A DNA stretch of 62,591 bases from NCBI GenBank assembly GCA_937910665.1, contig CALEPR010000054.1:1-62591 (forward strand), read 5' to 3'. Below are positions 1 through 7,793 of the stretch, piece by piece (positions within the stretch are counted from its first letter, which is position 1; each line of letters opens with the position of its first letter). The stretch is from an uncultured Selenomonadales bacterium. Its GTDB lineage: Bacteria; Bacillota; Negativicutes; Selenomonadales; Selenomonadaceae. Position numbers and translations under genes: made by a program. The notes under the pieces are model-generated. The model did not search any database. It had not been told where the DNA came from and saw only the letters and a list, made by a program, of their open reading frames with translations.

Positions 1-15
1 GGAGGAAGGAGAAAA

Positions 16-78
16 ATGACCTTCGAGGTTACGAATGAAAAATTGCAGGAGGTAGCACAATGGAAGAAATGGTTCTGA
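16..78 (+). CDS. possible 20-residue phage peptide
   Basis: An ATG follows a very strong Shine-Dalgarno run at positions 1-11 and opens a 20-codon frame ending in the Trp/Lys-rich tail QWKKWF. It overlaps the start of the next gene by 19 bases. Size and place, just before the holin-like gene, fit the tiny XkdX-like or lysis-leader peptides found in phage late operons, but no family is recognised. It may act only as a translational lead-in for the next gene. Being so short, it could also be chance. Confidence 0.3.
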   Translation: MTFEVTNEKLQEVAQWKKWF

Positions 79-335
79 AATGCGCGGAGTTTGGCATACT
101 CGGCGTGATAACTTTGTTGCTATTGACTAAAGGTTTGAGTGTTTTAAATCAGTTGACGCAATCAGTCAGTGCATTAACAAAGTCACAGGAAACTTTAACA
201 GACGCTTTAACAAGACTGAGCGAAAAAATTTATGTTGTCGATAGTCGCGTTGGTAATATTGAACGTGAACTTGCCGCCATTAAACAAACTCTATCGGAAA
301 TTAAATTAGTTGTTTCTGAAAGGAAAGGTGCGTAA
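60..335 (+). CDS. holin-like / phage membrane protein with coiled coil
   Basis: The 91-residue protein has one hydrophobic segment at about residues 11-24 (FGILGVITLLLLTK), followed by a long heptad-patterned coiled coil rich in Leu, Thr and Glu and a basic end. That layout, one N-terminal membrane span plus a helical tail, is usual for BhlA/XhlA-type phage lysis-accessory proteins. The start has a good AGGAGGT site ten bases upstream. The stop overlaps the start of the endolysin gene, so the two are translationally coupled. The role in lysis is inferred from layout and context, not from a specific motif. Confidence 0.6.
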   Translation: MEEMVLKCAEFGILGVITLLLLTKGLSVLNQLTQSVSALTKSQETLTDALTRLSEKIYVVDSRVGNIERELAAIKQTLSEIKLVVSERKGA

Positions 336-1594
336 TGATTCAGGCAAAAATTGTTGAAACTAATTTGAAGTTCGGCAGTTTGTCACGGCGCGGCAGCACA
401 AGCAAAATTGTAATTCACCATACAGGTAGCAAAATTGATGTTGATTTTTCGGCGGCAAGGATTCACGAAATGCATTTAGGCAACGGCTGGGCAGGTATCG
501 GCTATCACTTTGTCATTCGCAAAGACGGCACGATTGAAAGAGGTCGTCCTGAGTGGGCGTTTGGTTCTCACGCACAAGGACACAATTTAAACTCGCTCGG
601 TATTCATTTGTGCGGTGACTTTAATGCGGCAAAACCTACCGACAAGCAGATTGAAAGCGCGGCTTTGCTTATTGCTAACCTTTGCGCTGACTACAATATC
701 CCGACAGACCGCAGTCACATCATCGGTCACGATGAATGTTATGCAGGTGTCGGCAAGACTGACGGCGCAGGTTGCCCTGGTAGAAATTTACAAAGTCAAC
801 TGCAGACCATTACAGAAAAAGCTAATTGGTACAGATACAACAGCGGTGCAGACGTTGTAGATACTCCTGCAGAACCGCCGACAATTCCTGATAACTTCGA
901 CGCGAACATTGATAAAATTTCTGTGCTTGCGAGGAAATATGAAAGTAACGGCGACCCTGCCTGTGTTGCGAATAATGCAGGTGATTTAGGCGGCGTAAGT
1001 TATGGCTTGTATCAGTTTGCAAGCAACGTCGGAGCAGTTGATGATTTTGTAACTTGGCTAAAAAATTATCCTGACAAAGCATTGGCAAATTACGGTACTG
1101 TTTTGGCAAACAAAAAAGTCAACAGTTCAGAATTTATTGAACAGTGGATTGAACTTGGCACAATCGACCCCGGCAATTTCGGCAGACTTCAGGACGAGTA
1201 CATTAAGCTGAAATATTATGACGCGGCAGCTAAAAAACTTGCTGAGAAATATTACAACGCAAACAAACACACAGACGCAATGAAGGCAGTTATTTTGTCC
1301 AGAGCGGTGCAGAATGGCGTGAGTGGCTGTGCTAAACTTTTTGAACTTGCTTGCAAAAAATTAGGACATCCGAATTTAAGCTATGTTGATGACGGTTGGT
1401 TTGATGGCGACTTAATCAGCGCAATTTATGATTATTTGATTGTTGAGTGCGATTTATCCAAGCCGGACGGTAGCGGAATTTGGCGAAGTCCTGACAATTT
1501 TTGTCACGGCAGCAAACAAATTATCTTAGCATTGCGTAGTCGTTTTGTCAGAGAACGTGCTGACGCTTTAGCTTTGTTGACTGGAGGAATTTAA
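335..1594 (+). CDS. phage endolysin: N-acetylmuramoyl-L-alanine amidase with second C-terminal domain
   Basis: The 419-residue protein has an N-terminal PGRP/amidase-2 domain (about residues 20-165). The expected zinc ligands are visible: His28 or His29 in KIVIHHTGS, His132 in GHDEC and Cys147 in GCPG. This fold cuts the amide bond between MurNAc and the stem peptide. A linker containing PAEPPTIPD leads to a second domain (about 195-385) with KYESNGDP and GGVSYGLYQFAS. That pattern recalls lysozyme/chitosanase-fold hydrolases of phages, with Glu204 as a possible acid, but I cannot name the family. There is no signal peptide, as expected for holin-dependent release. It overlaps the preceding holin-like gene. 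Confidence 0.88.
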   Translation: MIQAKIVETNLKFGSLSRRGSTSKIVIHHTGSKIDVDFSAARIHEMHLGNGWAGIGYHFVIRKDGTIERGRPEWAFGSHAQGHNLNSLGIHLCGDFNAAKPTDKQIESAALLIANLCADYNIPTDRSHIIGHDECYAGVGKTDGAGCPGRNLQSQLQTITEKANWYRYNSGADVVDTPAEPPTIPDNFDANIDKISVLARKYESNGDPACVANNAGDLGGVSYGLYQFASNVGAVDDFVTWLKNYPDKALANYGTVLANKKVNSSEFIEQWIELGTIDPGNFGRLQDEYIKLKYYDAAAKKLAEKYYNANKHTDAMKAVILSRAVQNGVSGCAKLFELACKKLGHPNLSYVDDGWFDGDLISAIYDYLIVECDLSKPDGSGIWRSPDNFCHGSKQIILALRSRFVRERADALALLTGGI

Positions 1595-1595
1595 A

Positions 1596-1805
1596 ACGCA
1601 AATAAAAATTCAAAGCGGCGAAAAAATTTCTGCTGACACAATTCAAATGGTGAAAGATATTTTTGCAGAATCAAATTGTCCAAATGAATCGCTTTATCAC
1701 ACTTTCGATGAGTTCACGTCTTTTGACGGCGAAGTTATTCAGTTCGGCGAAGGCGACAAATTTGTTGCTTATGCCGAAGTTAATGTCAAAAGCGATATTT
1801 TATAA
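1596..1805 (+). CDS. small phage-associated protein with ACG in place of a start codon
   Basis: A 69-codon frame in good coding style (contains QSGEKISADTIQMVKDIF and a Gly/Glu-rich end) follows the endolysin. A Shine-Dalgarno GGAGG at 1583-1587 sits at normal distance from codon ACG at 1596, where ATG would be expected. No ATG, GTG or TTG serves as a sensible start; an in-frame CTG lies inside the ribosome site. A single T-to-C change would explain this, so the gene may be newly dead or weakly translated from ACG. No family is recognised. It is followed directly by a terminator. Confidence 0.45.
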   Translation, partial: TQIKIQSGEKISADTIQMVKDIFAESNCPNESLYHTFDEFTSFDGEVIQFGEGDKFVAYAEVNVKSDIL

Positions 1806-1812
1806 AATCAAT

Positions 1813-1848
1813 GCCACAGTGAGAAAATCTTGCTGTGGCGTTTTTTTT
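1813..1848 (+). terminator. rho-independent terminator of the lysis genes
   Basis: A 7-base stem, GCCACAG at 1813-1819 with CTGTGGC at 1833-1839, is followed by eight or more T. It begins eight bases after the stop of the 69-codon frame and closes the phage lysis operon. Confidence 0.8.
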
Positions 1849-1891
1849 GGTAAAACAGGACACACTGAATTTTATGCAACAATTTTTTTCA

Positions 1892-1919
1892 ATGACAAAA
1901 ATTATGAATGTGATATAAT
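1892..1919 (+). promoter_or_regulatory. sigma-A-type promoter before the Fic gene
   Basis: ATGACA (1892-1897) and TATAAT (1914-1919) are separated by 16 bases. The -10 box is preceded by TG at -15/-14 (an extended -10). It lies 16 bases before the Fic start. Confidence 0.55.
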
Positions 1920-1934
1920 TATATTGAAAGTGAG

Positions 1935-2905
1935 ATGACTTTTGTTATGAATGAATTTGCATTGCAGAACTTGTTGAAAACCGCTCCTTTGCTACATGTT
2001 CCTCGTAAATTGCCCTTAGATACTTTTTCTCTTTTGAACCACGATATTGTTTCACTGTTGGCGAAAGCTGGAACTGCCATTGGCAAATACACAGGTTTTT
2101 TAATGAATACTCCTAACCCGTGGTTGCTTATGTCACCAGTCACTACTCAAGAAGCTGTATTGTCATCAAAATTGGAAGGAACTCACGCAACACTGGAAGA
2201 TATTTTGAATCATGAAGCTGGTAATCAGACACAAATCGCTGAAGATGAAATAAATGAAATTTTAAATTATAGGCGTGCCATTTTTTATGCTGTTGACAAT
2301 ATTAGTCACATTTCAGAATTAAGCAATCAAAACAGTAAATTTCCACTTACAACTAAAACTATTAAAGCTATGCACAAAATTCTTTTAAGTAATGTGTGTG
2401 GTGCAATAAAGCATCCTGGTGAGTTTAAGAAAAAGCAAAACTATATTGGCGGAGCACACAAATCTCTTTCACGTCACTACCGCCTTTATTAACTGAAGAA
2501 TACATGTCAAATCTTGAAGGATATATCAACTATGAAGATATAAATCATTTACTACAGGCGGCTATTATACACGCCCAATTTGAAATGATTCACCCTTTTG
2601 AAGACGGCAACGGTCGCATTGGAAGATTACTTATCCCATTGTTTTTTTATTACATCGGACTGATTCCATTGCCGACTTTCTACATGAGTTCGTTCTTTGA
2701 GAAAAATCGCGATGTTTATAACCAAAAATTAGCTGACATTTCAACTAAAAATGATTGGAACGCTTGGATTACTTATTTTCTTAATGGAATTATTTTGCAG
2801 TCCGAATCCAATACGCAAAAAGCTATAAAAATTTTAAACTTGTACGAAATATTCAAAAACATCGAATTGAGGTCATTTTATTTCAAATTTTTTGAGGTGT
2901 TTTGA
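1935..2905 (+). pseudogene. Fic/DOC family AMP-transferase, frameshifted and truncated
   Basis: Fic enzymes transfer AMP to target proteins. The first part (1935-2492) carries the Fic N-terminal region with the inhibitory helix SSKLEG, the S/TxxxEG pattern of class II Fic proteins, and then NYIGG. The catalytic motif HPFEDGNGRIGR lies in another frame (2504-2905). Loss of one base around 2450-2465 would explain this, because the corrected frame reads on through SFTSLPPLLTEEYM, the usual loop before the core. The C-terminus also stops soon after the core, where relatives continue into a winged helix. The end overlaps the start of the DUF1385 gene, which suggests a deletion joined the two. Without the frameshift only the inhibitory half is translated. 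Confidence 0.85.
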
Positions 2906-3756
2906 TGGACAAACCTTTGATAGGTGGACAAGCAGTAATTGAAGGCGTGATGATGCGCGGCTTTGGAAAAGTTGCGACGGCAGTTCGAGAGGCGGACGGA
3001 AATATAACTGTTCAAGTCAATCCTGTAACTTCGATTTCAGATCGCTTTCCGATTTTAAAATTGCCTTTCATTCGCGGCAGTGTAATTTTATTTGAAAGTT
3101 TGATACTGGGAATAAAATCGCTTTCCTTTTCCGCACAGGCGGCTGGCGAGGAGGACGAACAACTTTCCGACGGAGAACTTGCAGGAACAATAATTTTTGC
3201 GCTGGCGTTGGCTTGCGTTTTGTTCATAGCAATCCCGACAGGCGCGGCGAAATTTTTACATTCGATCACGGAAGATCCATTTTACTTAAATTTGGCGGAA
3301 GGATTTTTGCGGCTGATAATTTTCTTCGCATACATTTTTGCAATTTCCAAACTGAAAGATATTCAGCGAGTCTTTCAATATCACGGAGCGGAACACAAGA
3401 CAATTTTTTGTTATGAAGCCGACGAACCTTTGACAGTAGAAAATGTAAAAAAATTTCCGCGACTTCATCCGAGATGCGGCACGGCTTTTTTGCTGATTGT
3501 GATGATTGTAAGCATTTTTGTTTTTGCATTTTTAGGTTGGCCCGACTTGTGGTTGAGAATTTTGTCGAGAATAATTTTGTTGCCAGTCGTCGCGGGAATA
3601 TCTTATGAAATAATTCGATTTGCCGGACGATCAAAAAATTCTTTCGTTCGCTTGGCTATAATGCCCGGACTTTGGTTGCAATATTTGACGACGCGAGAAC
3701 CCGACGACTCGATGATCGAAGTTGCAATAAAATCTGTCAACGCAATTCAAGACTGA
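2905..3756 (+). CDS. yqhQ: DUF1385 family protein (YqhQ-like), predicted membrane metal-dependent enzyme
   Basis: The opening IGGQAVIEGVMMRG is the hallmark of DUF1385, and HPRCGTAFLLIVMIVSIF with HGAEHKTIFCYE are further conserved blocks. Several hydrophobic segments (about residues 90-110, 125-150, 195-235) mark an integral membrane protein. The biochemical role of the family is unknown. In many Firmicutes it lies near prfA/prmC, which are not seen here. The ATG at 2905 is chosen over TTG at 2902 because GAGGTG at 2894-2899 is better spaced for it. The length of 283 residues is normal. Confidence 0.88.
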   Translation: MDKPLIGGQAVIEGVMMRGFGKVATAVREADGNITVQVNPVTSISDRFPILKLPFIRGSVILFESLILGIKSLSFSAQAAGEEDEQLSDGELAGTIIFALALACVLFIAIPTGAAKFLHSITEDPFYLNLAEGFLRLIIFFAYIFAISKLKDIQRVFQYHGAEHKTIFCYEADEPLTVENVKKFPRLHPRCGTAFLLIVMIVSIFVFAFLGWPDLWLRILSRIILLPVVAGISYEIIRFAGRSKNSFVRLAIMPGLWLQYLTTREPDDSMIEVAIKSVNAIQD

Positions 3757-3774
3757 AAATCTTAAAAATCAAAA

Positions 3775-3812
3775 AGCGACAGAATTTTAAAAATCTGCCG
3801 CTGATTTTTTTT
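3775..3812. terminator. bidirectional terminator between DUF1385 gene and tRNA-Gly
   Basis: Arms AGCGACAGA (3775-3783) and TCTGCCGCT (3794-3802) pair in 8 of 9 positions. A T-run follows on the plus strand and another on the minus strand, so it can end both the DUF1385 transcript and the flagellin-tRNA transcript. Confidence 0.75.
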
Positions 3813-3816
3813 ACTT

Positions 3817-3890
3817 TGGAGCGGGCAATGGGAATCGAACCCACCTCCTCAGCTTGGGAAGCTGATATTCTACCGATGAACTATGCCCGC
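3817..3890 (-). tRNA. tRNA-Gly (anticodon CCC), CCA encoded
   Basis: Read on the minus strand, the acceptor arms GCGGGCA and TGCCCGC pair fully, followed by T and an encoded CCA. The anticodon stem TCAGC/GCTGA holds the loop TTCCCAA, giving anticodon CCC. The T-loop GGTTCGATTCC is standard. It starts only seven bases after the flagellin stop codon, so it is probably cut from the flagellin transcript. Confidence 0.95.
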
Positions 3891-3897
3891 CGAAAAT

Positions 3898-4776
3898 TTA
3901 CTGCAACAAGCTCAAAATATTTGCGCGATTCTGATTGAACATCTTCGTTGCAAACATCGCAAGCTGTTCTTGAGTTTGCTGACTTTTCAGCTCGGTAATT
4001 GCCTTCGCCATGTCGGTGTCGCCCATTGTCGATGCCGCAGCCTGTTCGTTTTCGGACATCGTTGTGTAATTTGCTTCTTGATACTCAAGTCTTTGCAACA
4101 TTGCGCCTTGAGTTGTAGCTTGATCGAGTGCATCGTCAAGTGCGGTATCTCCGCTTTCAAGAGAGGCTTGCAAGTTTCCGTCCACGCCTTCGACAAATTT
4201 CAGTGCATCATCAACAGTAGCCAACGCAGACTGAATGGAATCTTGGTTTGAAAGGTCTAAAGTTACATTGCCTTCGTCGTCAGTCAGACCGAGTGCTTTT
4301 GAACTCATGTCGCCGAGTCCGACATTTTCATAGCCGTCAATTCCTGCAACAACCATTTCGCTCTTGGAGCCGTCCAACAAATTCATTCCGTTGTATTGAA
4401 CTCTGGAGTTGTCATCGATTTGCTGAACCAGTTGATTGATGCTTTCCTGCATTGCCGAGCGATCGGTCGAGGTGTTTGTGTCATTTGCTGCGTTGAGCAA
4501 AGTTTCCTTGATAGTTTTCAGCGCATCGACTGTGTTGGAAGTTGCACCCGCCGCCGTTTTGATCATAGAACTCATGTTCTGAGTATTTTGAACCGACTGA
4601 TTAATTGCGCCAATATTGCTGTTCATGCGCTGCAAAATTGCGTAGGCAGAACTGCCATACTGCGCAGACGGATACTTTGAACCTGTTGCTAATTGCTGCG
4701 TAGTCTTCTGCATTGAACTTTGAATCTTGTTCAGTGTGCTGAGGGAAGAATTTACGCCGCCCATTGTCATTGCCAT
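3898..4776 (-). CDS. flagellin
   Basis: Flagellin is the exported subunit of the flagellar filament. The 292-residue protein has the N-terminal helical region (SSLSTLNKIQSSMQKTTQQL and ATGSKYPSAQ, matching the family's LATGxRI-like block) and the C-terminal coiled region ending in FNQNRANILSLLQ. The middle is short (YENVGLGDMSSKALGL), so the variable D2/D3 domains are nearly absent. The ATG at 4776 is favoured over GTG at 4785 because AAAGGTG lies just before it. No other flagellar gene is nearby. The tRNA-Gly gene follows within seven bases. Confidence 0.9.
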   Translation of the reverse strand: MAMTMGGVNSSLSTLNKIQSSMQKTTQQLATGSKYPSAQYGSSAYAILQRMNSNIGAINQSVQNTQNMSSMIKTAAGATSNTVDALKTIKETLLNAANDTNTSTDRSAMQESINQLVQQIDDNSRVQYNGMNLLDGSKSEMVVAGIDGYENVGLGDMSSKALGLTDDEGNVTLDLSNQDSIQSALATVDDALKFVEGVDGNLQASLESGDTALDDALDQATTQGAMLQRLEYQEANYTTMSENEQAAASTMGDTDMAKAITELKSQQTQEQLAMFATKMFNQNRANILSLLQ

Positions 4777-4845
4777 GATAATCACCTTTTCCTTTCTTTC
4801 TTCCTTGACGGAAAAATAATCCTTTCGACTGCTGTCGTTTTAAGA

Positions 4846-4874
4846 ATATTATCACAAGCATTTTGTAAATACAA
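4846..4874 (-). promoter_or_regulatory. sigma-A-type promoter for flagellin
   Basis: On the minus strand TTGTAT (4874-4869) and TAATAT (4851-4846) are 17 bases apart. This looks like a housekeeping promoter; I see no sigma-28 TAAA-N15-GCCGATAA pattern. Confidence 0.5.
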
Positions 4875-4959
4875 GAAAAATTTTTTCACAGACTTTTGGC
4901 GGCAGAGTGCCAACAGGTTACAAAATGCCGGCGCAACATGGATTTTTGGTGATGTTTTA

Positions 4960-5448
4960 TCAGACTGAAATTAAATCTGCAACAGTTGCTTTTGTTGCGG
5001 CGACTAGATCTTTTGGCGAAAGAAAAATTTGCATACCGCGCTGTCCTGCGCTGACAGAAATTTTTTCATGCGCCATCGCTTTCGAATCCAGAAAGACAGG
5101 ATAATTTTTTTTCGCGCCGAGCGGAGAGCACCCGCCGCGAACATATCCTGTCAGCGGAAAAAGTTCTTTCAGCGAAATCATTTCTACAGATTTATTTCCG
5201 CTCGCCTTCGCCAAAGATTTCAAATTTAATTCTTCGCCGCCGCCGATAACAGCCATAATAACCCCGCTTTTGTCGCCTCGCACAACCAAAGTTTTAAAAA
5301 CTTTTTCAATGTCAAGCCCTGCACTTTCCGCGACGTGGACGGCAGATAAATCTTCTTCATCAACTTCATAAGTTTTAATTTCGTAATCAATGCCGAGATT
5401 ATCCAAAATTCTCGCGGCGTTGGTCTTTTTAATTTTTTTCAATCTCAA
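4960..5448 (-). CDS. ybaK: Cys-tRNA(Pro)/Cys-tRNA(Cys) deacylase, YbaK/EbsC family
   Basis: This family clears cysteine wrongly loaded on tRNA-Pro. The 162-residue protein shows the family signature KKTNAARILD at the start, then VFKTLVVRGDKSGV with the conserved lysine, and GGCSPLGAKK. The length matches YbaK. It begins with TTG directly after the deoD stop (TGA then TTG) and is the last gene of the HAD / Tat-peptide / deoD / ybaK operon. The link with nucleoside salvage is positional only. Confidence 0.88.
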   Translation of the reverse strand: MRLKKIKKTNAARILDNLGIDYEIKTYEVDEEDLSAVHVAESAGLDIEKVFKTLVVRGDKSGVIMAVIGGGEELNLKSLAKASGNKSVEMISLKELFPLTGYVRGGCSPLGAKKNYPVFLDSKAMAHEKISVSAGQRGMQIFLSPKDLVAATKATVADLISV

Positions 5449-6195
5449 TCAGTCCTGAATAATAGTTTCCAGCGCAAGTTTAATCATTTCATTAAAATCC
5501 GTCTCGCGCTCTTCAGCAGTCGTTTCCTCACCACGTACAAGATGGTTGCTGACTGTAAAAATTGCAAGTCCCTGAACCTGCGCGGCAGCCGCCAAAAGGT
5601 AGAGTGCGGCAGTTTCCATTTCAACAGCCAAAATTCCATGCCGAATCATTTTTTGATCAAGAGTTTCTGCGCCGGTCGAAAAAGTTCCTCGCGTGTCGCT
5701 GTAATCATTGTAAAATAAATCTGTGGAAAGTATGTTGCCGACTTTGACGGGAATATTTAATTTTTTTGCGTTGTCGACTGCCTTAATAAGCAAATCAAAA
5801 TCAGCAAGCAGGGAAAAATCAATCGCGCCGCCGAAAGTTTGATAAATAATTTTTGAATCGGTCGATGCTCCCTGTGCAATTACAACGTCGCGCAAATTTA
5901 AACTGCCATGCATACCTCCGCAAGTTCCGACGCGAATCAATTTTTTCACTCCGTAAACATGAATCAATTCGCTGACATAAATCGAAAAGGAAGGAATTCC
6001 CATTCCCGTCGCCTGAACGGAAACGTCAACGCCTTTGTATTTTCCTGTGTAGCCGAAAATATTTCTAATTTCTGTATACTTTTTCGCGTCGGTCAAAAAA
6101 TTTTCTGCAATGTATTTTGCGCGGAGTGGATCCCCGGGCAATAAAATTTTGTCGGCAATATCTCCAACTTCTGCTGAGTTGTGCGGTGATGACAT
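5449..6195 (-). CDS. deoD: purine-nucleoside phosphorylase, DeoD type
   Basis: This enzyme splits purine (deoxy)nucleosides with phosphate to base and (deoxy)ribose-1-phosphate in salvage. The 248-residue length and motifs LLPGDPLRAKYIAE, GTCGGM and VEMETAALY are those of the hexameric DeoD class. The start has a strong AAGGAGGAG site. The first seven residues, MSSPHNS, are repeated at the start of the 41-residue peptide encoded just upstream. Confidence 0.93.
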   Translation of the reverse strand: MSSPHNSAEVGDIADKILLPGDPLRAKYIAENFLTDAKKYTEIRNIFGYTGKYKGVDVSVQATGMGIPSFSIYVSELIHVYGVKKLIRVGTCGGMHGSLNLRDVVIAQGASTDSKIIYQTFGGAIDFSLLADFDLLIKAVDNAKKLNIPVKVGNILSTDLFYNDYSDTRGTFSTGAETLDQKMIRHGILAVEMETAALYLLAAAAQVQGLAIFTVSNHLVRGEETTAEERETDFNEMIKLALETIIQD

Positions 6196-6207
6196 AAGAA
6201 CTCCTCC

Positions 6208-6333
6208 TTAAGACTTCTGCATAAAAAATGTTTCACCAGCCAAAACTCCGGCGGCTAATTTTATAAATGTTCGCCTTGAAATTTCTGTGAGAAATTTATT
6301 TCCAAGTTCCTCCGAGTTGTGCGGTGAGGACAT
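6208..6333 (-). CDS. 41-residue peptide with twin-arginine signal, truncated; N-terminus copied from DeoD
   Basis: A good GGAAGGAGAAG site precedes this ATG, which follows the HAD stop codon with no gap; deoD begins 12 bases after its end. Residues 1-7 (MSSPHNS) match DeoD exactly, and the DNA similarity runs over about 33 bases. Residues 19-33 read SRRTFIKLAAGVLAG, a textbook Tat signal (S-R-R-x-F-I-K then a hydrophobic stretch). The frame stops eight codons later, so any exported domain is missing. It is probably the remnant of a Tat-exported protein fused to a duplicated deoD start. A role as leader peptide cannot be excluded. Confidence 0.6.
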   Translation of the reverse strand: MSSPHNSEELGNKFLTEISRRTFIKLAAGVLAGETFFMQKS

Positions 6334-7017
6334 TTAAACTTCTCCTTCCAAAATAAATTTCATAATTCTATCCAAGTCAGTGTAGTCCGGAATTACTTCG
6401 CTCGCTCCGAAACTTTTTAAAGTTTTTTCATCCTGCGACGACGCAACGCCAATAATTTTTTTTACATGCGCCGTCTGCGCTGCCTTCATTCCCATTCGCG
6501 AATCTTCAAAAACTACGCAGTCCAAAATATTCAAGCCGACAGACTCTGCCGCCTTCAAATACATATCGGGCGCAGGTTTGCTTAAAATTTTTCCGTCCTT
6601 GTGGACGACGTAATCAATTTTAAACCAATTTCCCAAATCCAGTTTGTCGAAAAAAAATTGAACATTCGACATCACGGAGGCGGTTGCGAGATTGAAAGAA
6701 ATTTTATTTTTTTTCAATTCGTCGAGGAAGGCGGGAACTCCCGGCGCAAGTTGAAATTTTTCGCCGAGCGCGACACATTTTGCGCGGTAAATAATTTCTT
6801 TTTCCTCCTCCAAAGCCTCTGCCTGTTGCTGAGAAAGTTTTTTCCCCATGAAGTAGGACAATCCATCAATTTCATTAACTCCGCTCATGCGTTCCAGAAA
6901 TTCTTCCTTGCTAATCGTCCTACCGGTTTTCTGTTCCAAAAACTCATGCCAAGATTCATCCTGCAATTTGCCGTCGAAAAGCAAAGTTCCGTTAAAATCG
7001 AAAAGTACTCCGGTCAA
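6334..7017 (-). CDS. HAD-superfamily hydrolase, beta-phosphoglucomutase-like
   Basis: A HAD phosphatase or mutase of subfamily I. It has motif I DFNGTLLFD with Asn at the D+2 place, an alpha cap (MSGVNEIDGLSYFMG), motif II in NLATAS, and the motif III/IV region KPAPDMYL and VFEDSRMGMKAA. The frame runs upstream to 7104, but those extra 30 residues are hydrophobic and unlike the family. TTG at 7017 has GAGGGG seven bases before it and gives a normal 227 residues. It is first in the operon with deoD and ybaK, so a sugar phosphate from nucleoside salvage is a fair guess as substrate. Confidence 0.82.
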   Translation of the reverse strand: MTGVLFDFNGTLLFDGKLQDESWHEFLEQKTGRTISKEEFLERMSGVNEIDGLSYFMGKKLSQQQAEALEEEKEIIYRAKCVALGEKFQLAPGVPAFLDELKKNKISFNLATASVMSNVQFFFDKLDLGNWFKIDYVVHKDGKILSKPAPDMYLKAAESVGLNILDCVVFEDSRMGMKAAQTAHVKKIIGVASSQDEKTLKSFGASEVIPDYTDLDRIMKFILEGEV

Positions 7018-7166
7018 ATTAAATTCCCCTCTCGAAATATTTTTGTAGATTTTCAGTGCGAAAAAAAAAAATCCTGCCGCAGCAAGAAAAATTTTACCAA
7101 ACAAACATCAAATAAATATTTTCTCAAACGCCTACAAAAATTTTTTTTTCTGTCGGCAGATTTATT

Positions 7167-7709
7167 TCACTCGGCTAGATTTTCTTTTTCATTTTCATCT
7201 GTCAAATTTGTTTCGTCTTCAACTTTTTTTACTTTGCCGAAAATTTTTTCGTCGACCCAAGCCGAAATTTCTTCGTCGGACTTTTCAAGAACATAAATCA
7301 ATTCGCTGATCAAAATTTGTCTGGCTAAATCTAAAATTCTCCGCTCGCCGCCGGAAAGTTTTTTCTTCAAATTTTGTCTTTCCAAATTTCTGGCGACTGC
7401 CGCCACGTCCAAAATATCTCCCGACTTCATTCTGTCCAAATTTGCATGAAATCTTTTATTCCAACTGCCTTGCGATTTTTCTGCCGCGCCGCTCAAAACT
7501 TCCTCGACTTCGGAAAGTTTTTCTTTGCCAATAATTTCGCGCAAACCAATTTCTTCAATTTTGTCGACAGGCAACATAAGTTTCAGATTGCCCATCGGCA
7601 GCCGGAGAACATAATAAGATTTTTTTTCGCCGCCGACCTCCTGTTCCTCGACTCCGGCAATTTCTCCTGCGCCATGCATCGGATAAACAATTTTTTCGCC
7701 AATCTTCAT
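7167..7709 (-). CDS. CarD/CdnL-family RNA polymerase-binding transcription factor
   Basis: The N-terminal Tudor-like domain that binds the RNA polymerase beta subunit is clear (KIGEKIVYPMHGAGEI, YYVLRLP, LMLPV). The all-helical DNA-contacting C-terminal domain follows (WNKRFHANLDRMKSGD, LSGGERRILDLARQIL). At 180 residues it is slightly long because of an acidic tail (VEDETNLTDENEKENLAE). Such factors stabilise open promoter complexes, often at rRNA promoters. Start ATG follows GGGGGTGG. Confidence 0.87.
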   Translation of the reverse strand: MKIGEKIVYPMHGAGEIAGVEEQEVGGEKKSYYVLRLPMGNLKLMLPVDKIEEIGLREIIGKEKLSEVEEVLSGAAEKSQGSWNKRFHANLDRMKSGDILDVAAVARNLERQNLKKKLSGGERRILDLARQILISELIYVLEKSDEEISAWVDEKIFGKVKKVEDETNLTDENEKENLAE

Positions 7710-7735
7710 CTCACGCCACCCCCATTTTAATTTGT

Positions 7736-7793
7736 AATTAGGAATGAGGAATGAAAATCTAATTCCTAACTCCTAACTCCTAACTCCTCATTG
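7736..7793. repeat. heptamer hairpin element, copy 1 (overlaps gpsA 3' end)
   Basis: One arm is made of TTAGGAA/TGAGGAA units (7738-7754) and the other of repeated CCTAACT units (7765-7790), so the DNA folds into a long hairpin. It contains the gpsA stop codon (7768-7766) and encodes the last residues ELGVRS of that protein. It could also serve as the gpsA terminator. Confidence 0.8.

Noticed and set aside
4846..4874. Sigma-28 control of flagellin
   Set aside because: No TAAA-N15-GCCGATAA pattern upstream; a sigma-A-type promoter is the best fit.
7017..7104. Membrane-anchored HAD protein using the upstream hydrophobic extension
   Set aside because: The extension is low-complexity and a well-placed ribosome site serves the TTG at 7017.
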